Source: an uncultured Balneola sp.
GTDB lineage: Bacteria > Bacteroidota > Rhodothermia > Balneolales > Balneolaceae
Length of the DNA stretch: 64,000 nt
Assembly: GCA_902529115.1 (NCBI GenBank)
Contig: CABZVB010000003.1
Location: 47,680 to 111,679 of the forward strand
Direction: 5' to 3'
How positions within the stretch are numbered: the first letter of the stretch is position 1; every line of letters starts with the position of its first letter. The notes under the pieces are model-generated. The model saw only the letters and a list, made by a program, of their open reading frames with translations, searched no databases and was not told where the DNA came from. Position numbers and translations under genes: made by a program. This document shows, piece after piece, positions 1-8,350 of the stretch.

Positions 1-154
1 GGTTAAATGATTCAACTGCCTTTTTGAGCAATTCTGGGGTCTGGTAATGGATAATTACAACACTTAAATCCAACTGCTTAGATGCATTTTCCCATATTAA
101 TGCATCCGCTGATTCTTTTAAACTTGAGATATCTGTCGGCGATTCTTGTTTCAT
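1..154 (-). CDS. Family 2 glycosyltransferase, N-terminal part only (runs off the window)
   Basis: Reading leftwards from an ATG at 154-152, the frame stays open to the window edge. After a short polar lead comes the segment LSVVIIHYQTPELLKKAVES, which matches the first beta strand and nucleotide-binding start of GT-A (GT2, rhamnosyltransferase-like) enzymes. Such enzymes move sugars from nucleotide sugars onto polysaccharide or glycan acceptors in the cytoplasm. The start lies one base after the stop of the propeller gene at 156-2564, so the two are probably co-transcribed. Only 51 residues are visible, so the acceptor cannot be inferred. Confidence 0.7.
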   Translation of the reverse strand, partial: MKQESPTDISSLKESADALIWENASKQLDLSVVIIHYQTPELLKKAVESFN

Positions 155-155
155 A

Positions 156-2564
156 TCATCGTATAATAACAACTTTACCAATGCCGCGTTCACCTTCGCT
201 CACATCCCAGGCCACTAAGAAGTAAACCCCACTACTAAACTTTTGACCATTTGAATTATACCCGTCCCATTGCGCACGACCACCACTAGCTTGCAATTCA
301 TGCACTACATTCCCACCCGAATTAAGTACTCGTATCCGTGTAGATTGGCTTAAATTTTCAATTATGATTCGCTCATGTTGATCATACAAAAAGGGATTAG
401 GATAGACCTTTAATGATCCCATTTTAGCTTTTGGAGATTGTGCTATATCAATAAAACTTACTAATCCCCTATCGGTTGCTACAAATACTTCGCCTGATTC
501 TTCATTTATAGCAATGGACAAAATATTATTTGAAATTAATGGACTATTCTCTTCAGTATAACGCTCAAGAATAGTAGTCCCTTCCTCATTTAATAACCAT
601 AATCCTTGATTAATACTACCAATCCATTTCTGATTAGCGCCATTGACTGCCATAGCACTAACATTAATATCACGTAATAAATACCTCGAGAAAGCCGAGG
701 TATCTTCATTTAATAACCACTGAGATTGACGTTCAGATGACCGTTGACTGTCTATAATAAACCGAGGGAATAGAAAGCGAGCAATCCCCCTAGCCGTGCC
801 AATCCACACTTCCCCATTCTTGTCTTCCAAAAAGGCATTAACTTTATTATGCGGTAAATTACCATTACTTGCAGATGTAGTCAGTTTAACTCCTTGGTCG
901 TCTTGAAGATCAATTGGATCATTGGTATCAAGTATTAATAGACCCGTTCCATCACCAGTTGAACTTTGAAGGGAAATCCACTTATAATCATTTGAGTCGA
1001 TGAATAAATTAACATATTCATCAAGTGTATTCACTGCGTAATTTTTTGCATGAGCTAACCAAGTATCTTGATTTGGTTCATAAACATATAACGGTTCGGA
1101 TCCATACCGGCTAACCAGCCAAACCTGATCTTTACTATCTGCAGATAAACCAGAAATTACCGTATACTCCGGATTATCAGCTTCCCAACCCCGGATAGTA
1201 CTGTTATATGCATTATATATTTGTATCGCATTGGTTGTTTTGTTGTGCTTAACTACTCCACTTCCCCAAGATCCAACAAAATAATGAGAACTATTTTGAG
1301 CTGTTGTAAAGGCTTGTTTGAAGTTCTCTTGATCTAACAATTCAGTATTTTGAGCGTTAAAGCTTATCCAGGAACTATCCTGAAAAAAAGAATAACCTTT
1401 TGATCGGTCAATGATTCTGTTACCTGTAACATTATTAGAGGTCGCAGAAAATAAGCGCCCATCAGACCAATCTAACCCAGTAAAAAAATTAGTATAGGGC
1501 CCAATGGGTATAAATTGATCCCAATCTGATGGGCTAGTAAATACCAATAAACCCAAATCAGTCGTCCCCATCAGCAATTGATCATATAGTATAGTACTAG
1601 TACGAATACCCCGAACATTTTCGACCCTATATATCTTGGTAGATGTATATGTTGATCGACGCATTATTCTGTTATTAAAAATCAACATAAGATCTTGGCC
1701 GTCTCGCTGGTGTACGACATCTAATGATTGAAGATAGTTTACTCCTTCTTCTTTTAACCAAACAACACCATTGAAGTAATATAGTGACTCCTGTACAACA
1801 GCATATGCCCCACTATTAAAAAAACAAACATCTTGTATAAAATTTGAAGGTAGACCGTCGACTGTAGTAAATACGATCCAAGATTCACTAAGTAGCAAAT
1901 TATCGTTCAAATTAGCCCTGACGACTCCTTGCGATGTAGCAGCTATTAACTCGTCATCAAAAATATCTAAAGCATAAATTGGTGTACCACGAGCAAGATT
2001 ACCTAGTCCTATATAACTTTGCTGCACGTATAAGTCATCTATATTAAACTCAATAATACCAAAATCTGTAGCTACAAATAGAATATCATTATGAATAACA
2101 AAATCACGAACAAATTTTGATGGGTACTGATCAACTCTAAGTAAGTCCGTAATGGTTTTTATAGATGAATATTCTATGTTATACACATCAATTGCGCCAT
2201 CCATATACCCTAAAAATAATTGCTTTGATGGCGAATGATAGGCTAGCTTTTGAATATCCAGACGATGAAGACCGTCCATAGTTGTTAATGTGCTACTGAT
2301 TCCTACTGAATTTGTAATAACCAGTCCCCCCTGAGTTGCAACGAATCTATAATTTTGATCAGTCACAATAATATCATTGACAGTGGAAAAGGAGGAATAA
2401 ACCCGCCACTCATCAATTACTTGTGCATTTGTGGATTTCAAACTCAATGATAAAACCCAACAAAATATTACACATACAATAGGTAGATGAGTGAGATTCA
2501 ATATTCTCTGAATTAAATATTTACCTGATGGTATTTCCTTTCTTTGATTTATTTGAACAAACAT
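156..2564 (-). CDS. Secreted PorZ-like beta-propeller protein with C-terminal sorting module
   Basis: An 802-residue exported protein. I chose the ATG at 2564 over a TTG 39 bases upstream because it gives a compact N-terminus before a hydrophobic signal peptide (residues about 20-48, ending near STNAQ). The body contains repeated propeller blades of the ligand-binding sensor type (for example VATQGGLVI, WIGTARGIARF, VATDRGLVSF). The C-terminus has a KVYPNPF motif, then a FlgD/Por-type immunoglobulin-like module (YNSNGQKFSSGVYFLVAW). This architecture resembles PorZ, the type IX secretion component that delivers anionic LPS to cargo in Bacteroidetes. Generic two-component propeller proteins look similar, so the PorZ role is inferred. 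A glycosyltransferase gene follows directly. Confidence 0.7.
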   Translation of the reverse strand: MFVQINQRKEIPSGKYLIQRILNLTHLPIVCVIFCWVLSLSLKSTNAQVIDEWRVYSSFSTVNDIIVTDQNYRFVATQGGLVITNSVGISSTLTTMDGLHRLDIQKLAYHSPSKQLFLGYMDGAIDVYNIEYSSIKTITDLLRVDQYPSKFVRDFVIHNDILFVATDFGIIEFNIDDLYVQQSYIGLGNLARGTPIYALDIFDDELIAATSQGVVRANLNDNLLLSESWIVFTTVDGLPSNFIQDVCFFNSGAYAVVQESLYYFNGVVWLKEEGVNYLQSLDVVHQRDGQDLMLIFNNRIMRRSTYTSTKIYRVENVRGIRTSTILYDQLLMGTTDLGLLVFTSPSDWDQFIPIGPYTNFFTGLDWSDGRLFSATSNNVTGNRIIDRSKGYSFFQDSSWISFNAQNTELLDQENFKQAFTTAQNSSHYFVGSWGSGVVKHNKTTNAIQIYNAYNSTIRGWEADNPEYTVISGLSADSKDQVWLVSRYGSEPLYVYEPNQDTWLAHAKNYAVNTLDEYVNLFIDSNDYKWISLQSSTGDGTGLLILDTNDPIDLQDDQGVKLTTSASNGNLPHNKVNAFLEDKNGEVWIGTARGIARFLFPRFIIDSQRSSERQSQWLLNEDTSAFSRYLLRDINVSAMAVNGANQKWIGSINQGLWLLNEEGTTILERYTEENSPLISNNILSIAINEESGEVFVATDRGLVSFIDIAQSPKAKMGSLKVYPNPFLYDQHERIIIENLSQSTRIRVLNSGGNVVHELQASGGRAQWDGYNSNGQKFSSGVYFLVAWDVSEGERGIGKVVIIR

Positions 2565-2709
2565 AATTAAATGTACGGATTCAGTTGGGCTTCTACCATA
2601 CAATTTCTATGATGAATATCGTAAAAGAAGTAGAGTACTATGCCAAATTTATTTCCAGTTTTTTTCTGAAAAATACTTGGCATGTAAAGAATAGTAAGTT
2701 CATTCTTGA

Positions 2710-3444
2710 CTATTCAATTCTATCTTCATCATAATTCTTTAGCAAACGTACACCTAAATACATAAATGGAGTATCAAATAAAGCAAAAAAGAACTTAAAT
2801 AAGTATGAATTGAGGATAAGTATAATGACAGCACCCGCATCATCAATAGCATCATCTAGATTGCCCGCTATGTATAAAATGGTAATGATAGCTGTTGAAT
2901 CTACTAGCTGACTAACCGTTGTTGAAGCATTATTCCTAAGCCAAAGATGTTTACCTTTTGTTAAACGCTTCCAAAAATGGTACAATCGGACATCTACACT
3001 TTGGGCAATTAAATAAGCAATCATGGAAGCTATGGTATTACCGACCATGAATTGATATACTCCTTCAAATAAATCTAGCCCTCCACTTACTCCGACAGAA
3101 TTGGGTAGCCAGTGATTTATACTCATGAGTAACAGCATAAAGACGTTCATTCCAAAACCGACCCAAACCAACATTTGAGCTCGTTTACGTCCAAAAAGTT
3201 CACTGATTAAATCAGTTGCAAGAAAAGTAAATGGATAAGCAACTACCCCTGCCGGCACACTCATAGTGTAGATACTACCGTTCCTAATAAGGTCAGGTGT
3301 TAAAGCTTCCAACCAGGAAGGTAATTCTAGGCTAAAAATTGTTACGAATTTGGTAGTTCCAATGACATTACCTAATACAAGAGAGGTCAAAAAGATCCCT
3401 GATAGAGTCAAAAATAAGGCGTCACGTCGATGATCTTTTTTCAT
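2710..3444 (-). CDS. Queuosine precursor transporter (YhhQ/QPTR family)
   Basis: A 244-residue integral membrane protein with about six hydrophobic segments. It has the family pattern of the vitamin-uptake-like YhhQ/DUF165 group: an N-terminal helix with LGNVIGTTKF, then the loop FLATDLISELFGRKRAQ, then ASMIAYLIAQSVDVRLYHFW. Members import queuosine precursors (preQ0/preQ1 or queuine) across the inner membrane. The window also carries queA (49440-50495), which acts late in queuosine synthesis, so salvage feeding that pathway is plausible. Neighbours are unrelated and it appears monocistronic. Confidence 0.85.
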   Translation of the reverse strand: MKKDHRRDALFLTLSGIFLTSLVLGNVIGTTKFVTIFSLELPSWLEALTPDLIRNGSIYTMSVPAGVVAYPFTFLATDLISELFGRKRAQMLVWVGFGMNVFMLLLMSINHWLPNSVGVSGGLDLFEGVYQFMVGNTIASMIAYLIAQSVDVRLYHFWKRLTKGKHLWLRNNASTTVSQLVDSTAIITILYIAGNLDDAIDDAGAVIILILNSYLFKFFFALFDTPFMYLGVRLLKNYDEDRIE

Positions 3445-3641
3445 AAATCAGTGAACTCATTGAATGGTTAGATTTTTCTTGAAATTTAATCAAATGCTTG
3501 AACGAAGCGAACATTGCAACTGTTTGGTAATTTTATATAAAAAGTAAACGAAAATTGAGTACATCTTAACTAAAGAACTCAGATAATCATTCACGCTGGC
3601 AGTTATACACCTGTTCAAAAAAAAATTCACTTAGAGCGGAT

Positions 3642-4301
3642 ATGGGAAAAAAAAATATGGATCAAATTACATCCAAAATTGAGTTAAGTTTATTGGCCGC
3701 TGAGTTATACCAGAAAAAAGGTAGACTAAGTATGCGCGATCTGATTAACTCCAGTGAAATGAGTGCATCACAGATATTTGAACTTTTCCCAGCTAAAGAT
3801 GCTCTGCTCGCCTATGCATATCCATCGATGGTTTTTCAATATTGGGCAATGATCGACGAAATTGATGACTTTCATCGGCTAGTGATTAGTGAAAAATTAG
3901 GAAACTTCATTTATACCATGCTAGAGATGTTTACAGACCACAAGCTTTTTGTTAAAGATACATTCACTCGTTTAGTGGCATGCAAGGGAGTAAAAAGTGA
4001 TTTTGCTGATGAAGTTTCTGCGGTTTATAAAGACTTTTTAACTCGCGACGGTAATTTATCTATCACGGCGGGTTTGGTCACTCGTCCACTGCTTTACCGT
4101 TGGATGACCACACAATTTATTGCACTGATAGAATTTTGGATACGTGATACATCAGCCAGTAAAGAACGAACAATTGGATTGGTTGATAAAGCCTGTAGTC
4201 TGTTTGAAGACGTTTTATATAGTGAATTAATCGATAAAGGCCTTGACTTCAGTAAATACTTATATTCGACCTTAAACATTACTTTTAGGCATAAGTCATG
4301 A
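3642..4301 (+). CDS. TetR-superfamily protein, COQ9-like in context
   Basis: A 219-residue all-helical protein. The N-terminal helix-turn-helix (about residues 28-62, with SASQIFELFPAKDALLAYAY) matches the TetR pattern. The C-terminal half has the segment LIEFWIRDTSASKERT, which recalls the lipid-binding region of COQ9, itself a TetR-fold protein. The stop codon overlaps the start of the ABC1 kinase gene by four bases (ATGA), so the two are translationally coupled. Seen: the TetR-like motif and the coupling. Inferred: it may be a regulator of, or a physical partner for, the kinase in quinone or lipid metabolism. A conventional repressor role is equally possible. Confidence 0.75.
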   Translation: MGKKNMDQITSKIELSLLAAELYQKKGRLSMRDLINSSEMSASQIFELFPAKDALLAYAYPSMVFQYWAMIDEIDDFHRLVISEKLGNFIYTMLEMFTDHKLFVKDTFTRLVACKGVKSDFADEVSAVYKDFLTRDGNLSITAGLVTRPLLYRWMTTQFIALIEFWIRDTSASKERTIGLVDKACSLFEDVLYSELIDKGLDFSKYLYSTLNITFRHKS

Positions 4302-5635
4302 GCGATTTTCCATCATCCAAATTTCAACGTGGTCGAATTATAGCTAAAACCGGGCTGAAAGTAGGCACGAATTACGCTCAGCGCTATCTCAAAAAGAGAA
4401 TAACGGGGAAAGAAAAGAGTGCAAAAGAGTTCCATTCTGAAAATGCTCGTGAGGTATTTAAAGAGTTTACCAAACTAAGAGGTACAGCACTCAAAATTGC
4501 TCAAGGGATGAGCATGGATCAAGGCTTTTTGCCTGAAGAATTTGCAGAGGTGATGACCCAAGCTCAATATAGTGTTCCCCCCATTAACAAGGCGTTAGTG
4601 CGAGCCATTATAAAACGAGAATTGGGTGAGTATCCAGAGCAGATTTTTGCACATTTTGAAGCGGATGCCTTTGCTGCCGCCTCTATCGGACAAGTGCATA
4701 AAGCCGTGCTCAAAGACGGCAGAAAAGTAGCCATCAAAATTCAATATCCAAATGTTCGAGAAACCATTGATTCGGATATGGTCGTTGCAAAATCTTTAGC
4801 TCGCAGAATTATCAAAAAAGGTCAGGTTATTGACCCTTATTTTGATGAGATTCGTTCAACTCTTCTTATTGAAACCGATTACCTACATGAGGGAGCACAA
4901 ATCAAGGCCTTCAAAGAGCGTTTTGGGAATGAGCATTTTCTTATACCTGATTGGATACAGAAGTACTCAACAGAACGAATTTTGTGTATGAGTTTTCTTG
5001 AAGGGCGTCATTTGGGTGATTTTTTAAAGGAAGAACCTTCTCAAGATGAGCGTAACCATTTCGGACAACTAATTTGGGAATTCTTTCATGAAGAATTACG
5101 GATTGGAGGATACGTTCATGCCGATACCCATCCTGGAAACTTTTTATTTACCTATGACGGTAAGTTGGGAATTATTGATTTCGGGTGTGTTAAGTTGTTT
5201 CCTGACGAATTCTTCACAAATTACCTTAAACTCTTGCCTTGTCACCTGGGTGATGATGAAGAGGCCATTCGAGAGTTATACAAGAAACTAGAAGTCATTA
5301 ACCCAAATGCGAGAGTTCAATCGAAAGAAGATGAGTATTATAATTTCGCTCGAAACTATGGGATTATGTTTTCAAAACCCTATCGATATGATTTTTTTGA
5401 TTTCAGCAACCCTGACTTTGATAATGAAATAAGGCATTTTACAAAAGAAGCGCCGTTGTCAAATGAAGTTAGGGGTTCTAAACACTTTCTATATACTAGC
5501 CGAGTTCACACTGGTCTGTATAGCATTCTTATTAAACTTGGCGCCGTCATCTCTACAAAAAACTCTAAATTGATACTAAGTGAATTATTAGATATGTCAT
5601 TTGACCCATATAGAGAATCCGTGAGTGTCGGCTAA
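4298..5635 (+). CDS. ABC1/UbiB/COQ8-family atypical kinase
   Basis: A 445-residue protein-kinase-like ATPase. Visible motifs in order: KIAQ at residues 66-69 (family consensus KxGQ, with the glycine replaced by alanine), the A-rich loop AAASIGQVH at 126-134, the nucleotide lysine near 147 (KVAIKIQYP), the catalytic HADTHPGNFLF and the metal-binding IIDFGCVK. UbiB/COQ8 proteins support quinone biosynthesis or lipid handling at the inner membrane through an unusual ATPase activity. Here no C-terminal membrane helices are evident. It is the second gene of a two-gene operon with the TetR/COQ9-like gene. A shared terminator hairpin follows. Confidence 0.85.
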   Translation: MSDFPSSKFQRGRIIAKTGLKVGTNYAQRYLKKRITGKEKSAKEFHSENAREVFKEFTKLRGTALKIAQGMSMDQGFLPEEFAEVMTQAQYSVPPINKALVRAIIKRELGEYPEQIFAHFEADAFAAASIGQVHKAVLKDGRKVAIKIQYPNVRETIDSDMVVAKSLARRIIKKGQVIDPYFDEIRSTLLIETDYLHEGAQIKAFKERFGNEHFLIPDWIQKYSTERILCMSFLEGRHLGDFLKEEPSQDERNHFGQLIWEFFHEELRIGGYVHADTHPGNFLFTYDGKLGIIDFGCVKLFPDEFFTNYLKLLPCHLGDDEEAIRELYKKLEVINPNARVQSKEDEYYNFARNYGIMFSKPYRYDFFDFSNPDFDNEIRHFTKEAPLSNEVRGSKHFLYTSRVHTGLYSILIKLGAVISTKNSKLILSELLDMSFDPYRESVSVG

Positions 5636-5677
5636 CTTCTACTAGCCCACGCTCAGCAGGCTAGAATATCAAAAATT

Positions 5678-5713
5678 AAAAAGGCACACATCAGTTAAGA
5701 TGGCGCCTTTTTT
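5678..5713. terminator. Bidirectional rho-independent terminator
   Basis: AAAAAGGC (5678-5685) pairs with GCCTTTTT (5705-5712) around a 19-base loop, with T-rich tails in both directions. It lies between the convergent ABC1 kinase and hflC genes and probably serves both. Confidence 0.65.
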
Positions 5714-5767
5714 GATTGTATTAAGTTTAATGAGACTGATCCTCGCCTAACAAACCATAGTAAACTA

Positions 5768-6715
5768 CTACTGATCTATAGTATTTAGAAACTTATAAAA
5801 CTCGCTGTCCGTGGATATAATAAGAGAGGTTTCCTTATCAATAGTGCTAATATAAGCTTCCATAGTCTTGGTAAAATCATAAAGCTCTCTTGCCGAGCGT
5901 GAACGATTGTACGACTGATTGTAAATTGCTGCTGCTTCTGCATCTGCTTTACCTCGAATTGTCTCTGCTTCCCTGAAGGCTTCAGATTGAATACGTAACA
6001 ATTCTCGCTCCTTTTCACCATTTATTCTAGAGGACTCACCCTGACCTTCTGATCTAAATTTGTCGGCTATTCGATTTCTTTCCGATATCATACGATCATA
6101 GACAGTTCGGCGAACCTCCTCCACGTAATTGATTCGTTTAAATCTAAAATCCAACACTGCAATTCCGAGATCTGAAGCGCGTTCATTCGCTAATTCTTGG
6201 ATTTGTTCTTGAATCACGTCTCGGCCCGTCTGGATAACCTCTAATGAATCAGTTACTATATCGGCAATGATACCTTCTGATATAGGCTCTCGATTTGTAG
6301 ATCTAATTAATTCAACAAGATTGTGGGCGGCGATAGCATTTCGAGTTTCACCGTCTAAAATATCATCCAGACGTGATTGAGCACCACGCTCATCCCCTAA
6401 TCGCTGAAAATATTGCAGAGGGTCAGTAATTTGCCAACGCGCATAGGTATCCACAAATATGAATTTTTTGTCTTTGGTTGGCACTTGATTTCGATCACCA
6501 TCCCATTCCAGATATCTCTTTTCAAAATAGTTCGCAGTTTGAATAAAAGGTACTTTAAAATTAAGACCTGGTTCTGTTACAGACTCACCAACTGGATTAC
6601 CAAACTGTGTTATCACAACTTGTTCGGTTTCATCTACAATATAAAAACCATTATTTATAACAATCACTACTAAGAATGCAAGGATAGTCGTAGCTATTTT
6701 TGAGAAATTTTTCAT
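5768..6715 (-). CDS. hflC: HflC, SPFH-domain modulator of the FtsH protease
   Basis: A 315-residue inner-membrane protein with one N-terminal helix (about residues 7-26), then a band-7/SPFH domain beginning VVDETEQVVITQFGNPV, and a long coiled-coil rich in E, R and A (for example AEAAAIYNQSYNRSRSARE). HflC and HflK form a large periplasmic cage around FtsH that limits its access to membrane substrates. The gene lies ten bases after hflK in the usual hflK-hflC order. Its length matches the family. Confidence 0.92.
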   Translation of the reverse strand: MKNFSKIATTILAFLVVIVINNGFYIVDETEQVVITQFGNPVGESVTEPGLNFKVPFIQTANYFEKRYLEWDGDRNQVPTKDKKFIFVDTYARWQITDPLQYFQRLGDERGAQSRLDDILDGETRNAIAAHNLVELIRSTNREPISEGIIADIVTDSLEVIQTGRDVIQEQIQELANERASDLGIAVLDFRFKRINYVEEVRRTVYDRMISERNRIADKFRSEGQGESSRINGEKERELLRIQSEAFREAETIRGKADAEAAAIYNQSYNRSRSARELYDFTKTMEAYISTIDKETSLIISTDSEFYKFLNTIDQ

Positions 6716-6725
6716 GTCGGTCCTC

Positions 6726-7727
6726 TTAGTTATTATTGTTGTTATTCTTTTGACGTGCTCCGTCCATCTGTAATTGCAGTAACGGAATTACTGAATTACC
6801 CTCATCGTCAGTAATTATTTTCTGCCCCATGTTTGGGATAACATCCTGCATAGTTTCTAAGAAAATTCGCCGTTTTGTTACCTCTGGAGCTTTGATGTAT
6901 TCTTGATATAAATCGTTGAATCGAGATACTTCCCCTTGCGCCCTGTTTACTCTGTCTAGAGCATATCCTTCTGCCTTTTGAATAGTTTCCTGAGCCTCAC
7001 CAGCTGCTCGTGGAATTACCCGATTATAATCTGCACGAGCTTGGTTAATTAATGTTTCACGTTGCTGCTGAGCCTCATTAACACCATTGAAAGAGGGTTT
7101 TACAGGATCTGGTGGATTTATATCCTGAAGCACCACTTGCTCAATAGTAAGGCCGATTTCATATTCATTACAAAGCTTCTGAATTATTGCTTCTGCTTGT
7201 GAGGCAACGTCAGCACGCCCTACGGTTAGTACTTCGTTTACAGTACGGTCACCAACAATTTGGCGCATCGCAGCCTCTGAGATATCTCTTAGTGTCTCAT
7301 CGGCATTTCGAACTTTAAATAAATAACTGAAAGGGTCATTTACTCGGTATTGTACAACCCATTCTACATCGGCTAAATTCAAATCCCCAGTAAGCATCAA
7401 GGATTCTCCCTCATAGCCTACTTTTCTGTAGGTGGAATTAACACCAGCAGATGCAGTACGATAGCCAAATTCTTGCTTTAATTGCCGCTGCACGGGAACA
7501 TATATACGCTGCTCCATTATAGGAACTTTAAAGTTTATGCCTGGAGCAGCTTCTCTCTGATACTCACCAAATCGAGTAATAACTCCAACTTCTTCCGGCT
7601 GAACCGTAAAGATTGAAGAACTTCCTAATAATAGGCCAATAAAGATAATAATTATCCACTTTATGTTTTTTGTTATAGATTCAAACTGCGGAGGCAAATT
7701 GAATTCCAAATTGTTTTCTTCTGCCAT
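6726..7727 (-). CDS. hflK: HflK, SPFH-domain partner of HflC
   Basis: A 333-residue protein with a short cytoplasmic lead, one membrane helix (about 23-42, WIIIIFIGLLLGSSSIFTV), an SPFH domain starting VQPEEVGVITRFGEYQ, and a coiled-coil region with YNRVIPRAAGEAQETIQKAEGYA cut into the typical HflK pattern. A poly-asparagine tail ends the protein. It is the first gene of the hflKC operon and acts with HflC to control FtsH. Immediately upstream lies the 3' end of a decayed phosphatase gene. Confidence 0.92.
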   Translation of the reverse strand: MAEENNLEFNLPPQFESITKNIKWIIIIFIGLLLGSSSIFTVQPEEVGVITRFGEYQREAAPGINFKVPIMEQRIYVPVQRQLKQEFGYRTASAGVNSTYRKVGYEGESLMLTGDLNLADVEWVVQYRVNDPFSYLFKVRNADETLRDISEAAMRQIVGDRTVNEVLTVGRADVASQAEAIIQKLCNEYEIGLTIEQVVLQDINPPDPVKPSFNGVNEAQQQRETLINQARADYNRVIPRAAGEAQETIQKAEGYALDRVNRAQGEVSRFNDLYQEYIKAPEVTKRRIFLETMQDVIPNMGQKIITDDEGNSVIPLLQLQMDGARQKNNNNNN

Positions 7728-7734
7728 AATTGTT

Positions 7735-8335
7735 CTATGATATTTTTAAACAGATTAAGGTTGTGTCGTCAAAAAATTGATAGTTATTGTACTTTAGTAC
7801 AAATCACTTAAAATGTAGTGCTATTTTTTTAGCACTAAGCTGCTGTGTATCGAGTTCTTCCAACATTTTTGGAATAGTTTCAAAACCTAGGCGCTCTCCA
7901 TTTTGATTGACTGCTTCTGGTAGACCATTTGAATATAATAAAAAGACATCACCCTTTTTTACTTTTACAACAGAAGACTGATAAGCCACCTTTTCCATTA
8001 CTCCAAGTGGATATCTTGGGGCAGGAGTTTCTTGGAACTGAGCTTTCCCATCCTGAAGTAGAATAGGCTTACAGTGTCCAGCATTTGCCATTACAAGCTC
8101 ATTTTTAGTTTGGTTATAACCGGTAATAGTCTAGGTGATAAATGTACGTTTATCCATGCGTTCATAAATTGGTCAGGCCACATCGCTCAATATCTTTTGT
8201 GGGTGATTTTCACGAATCCGTGATATTAATAAACCACTAAGGATGAGTCTTTTATGAAACCATCCACAAGTTCATTGGTAGAACTGAAGGCTTATTTCTA
8301 TATTATAAGTTGTTTGATAGCCTTCAATTACGCCT
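7735..8335 (-). pseudogene. Decayed SpoIIE/RsbU-type PP2C phosphatase
   Basis: Fragments of one phosphatase domain lie in order on the minus strand but are broken by stops and frameshifts. From 5' to 3' I can read NIEISLQFYQ, DGFIKDSSLVV, LLISRIRENHPQKILSDVA, stop, PIYERMDKRTFIT, stop (TAG), TITGYNQTKNELVMANAGH, GDVFLLYSNGLPEA, a stop near 7804, and finally DDTTLICLKIS ending at a TAG at 7735-7737. NAGH, the LYSNG block and DDTT are hallmark SpoIIE/RsbU metal-binding and fold motifs. The longest intact stretch, 7804-8091, is only 95 codons. Such enzymes dephosphorylate anti-sigma antagonists. This copy cannot encode a working one. The 5' boundary is approximate. Confidence 0.8.
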
Positions 8336-8350
8336 CTAAAGTATATTTTT

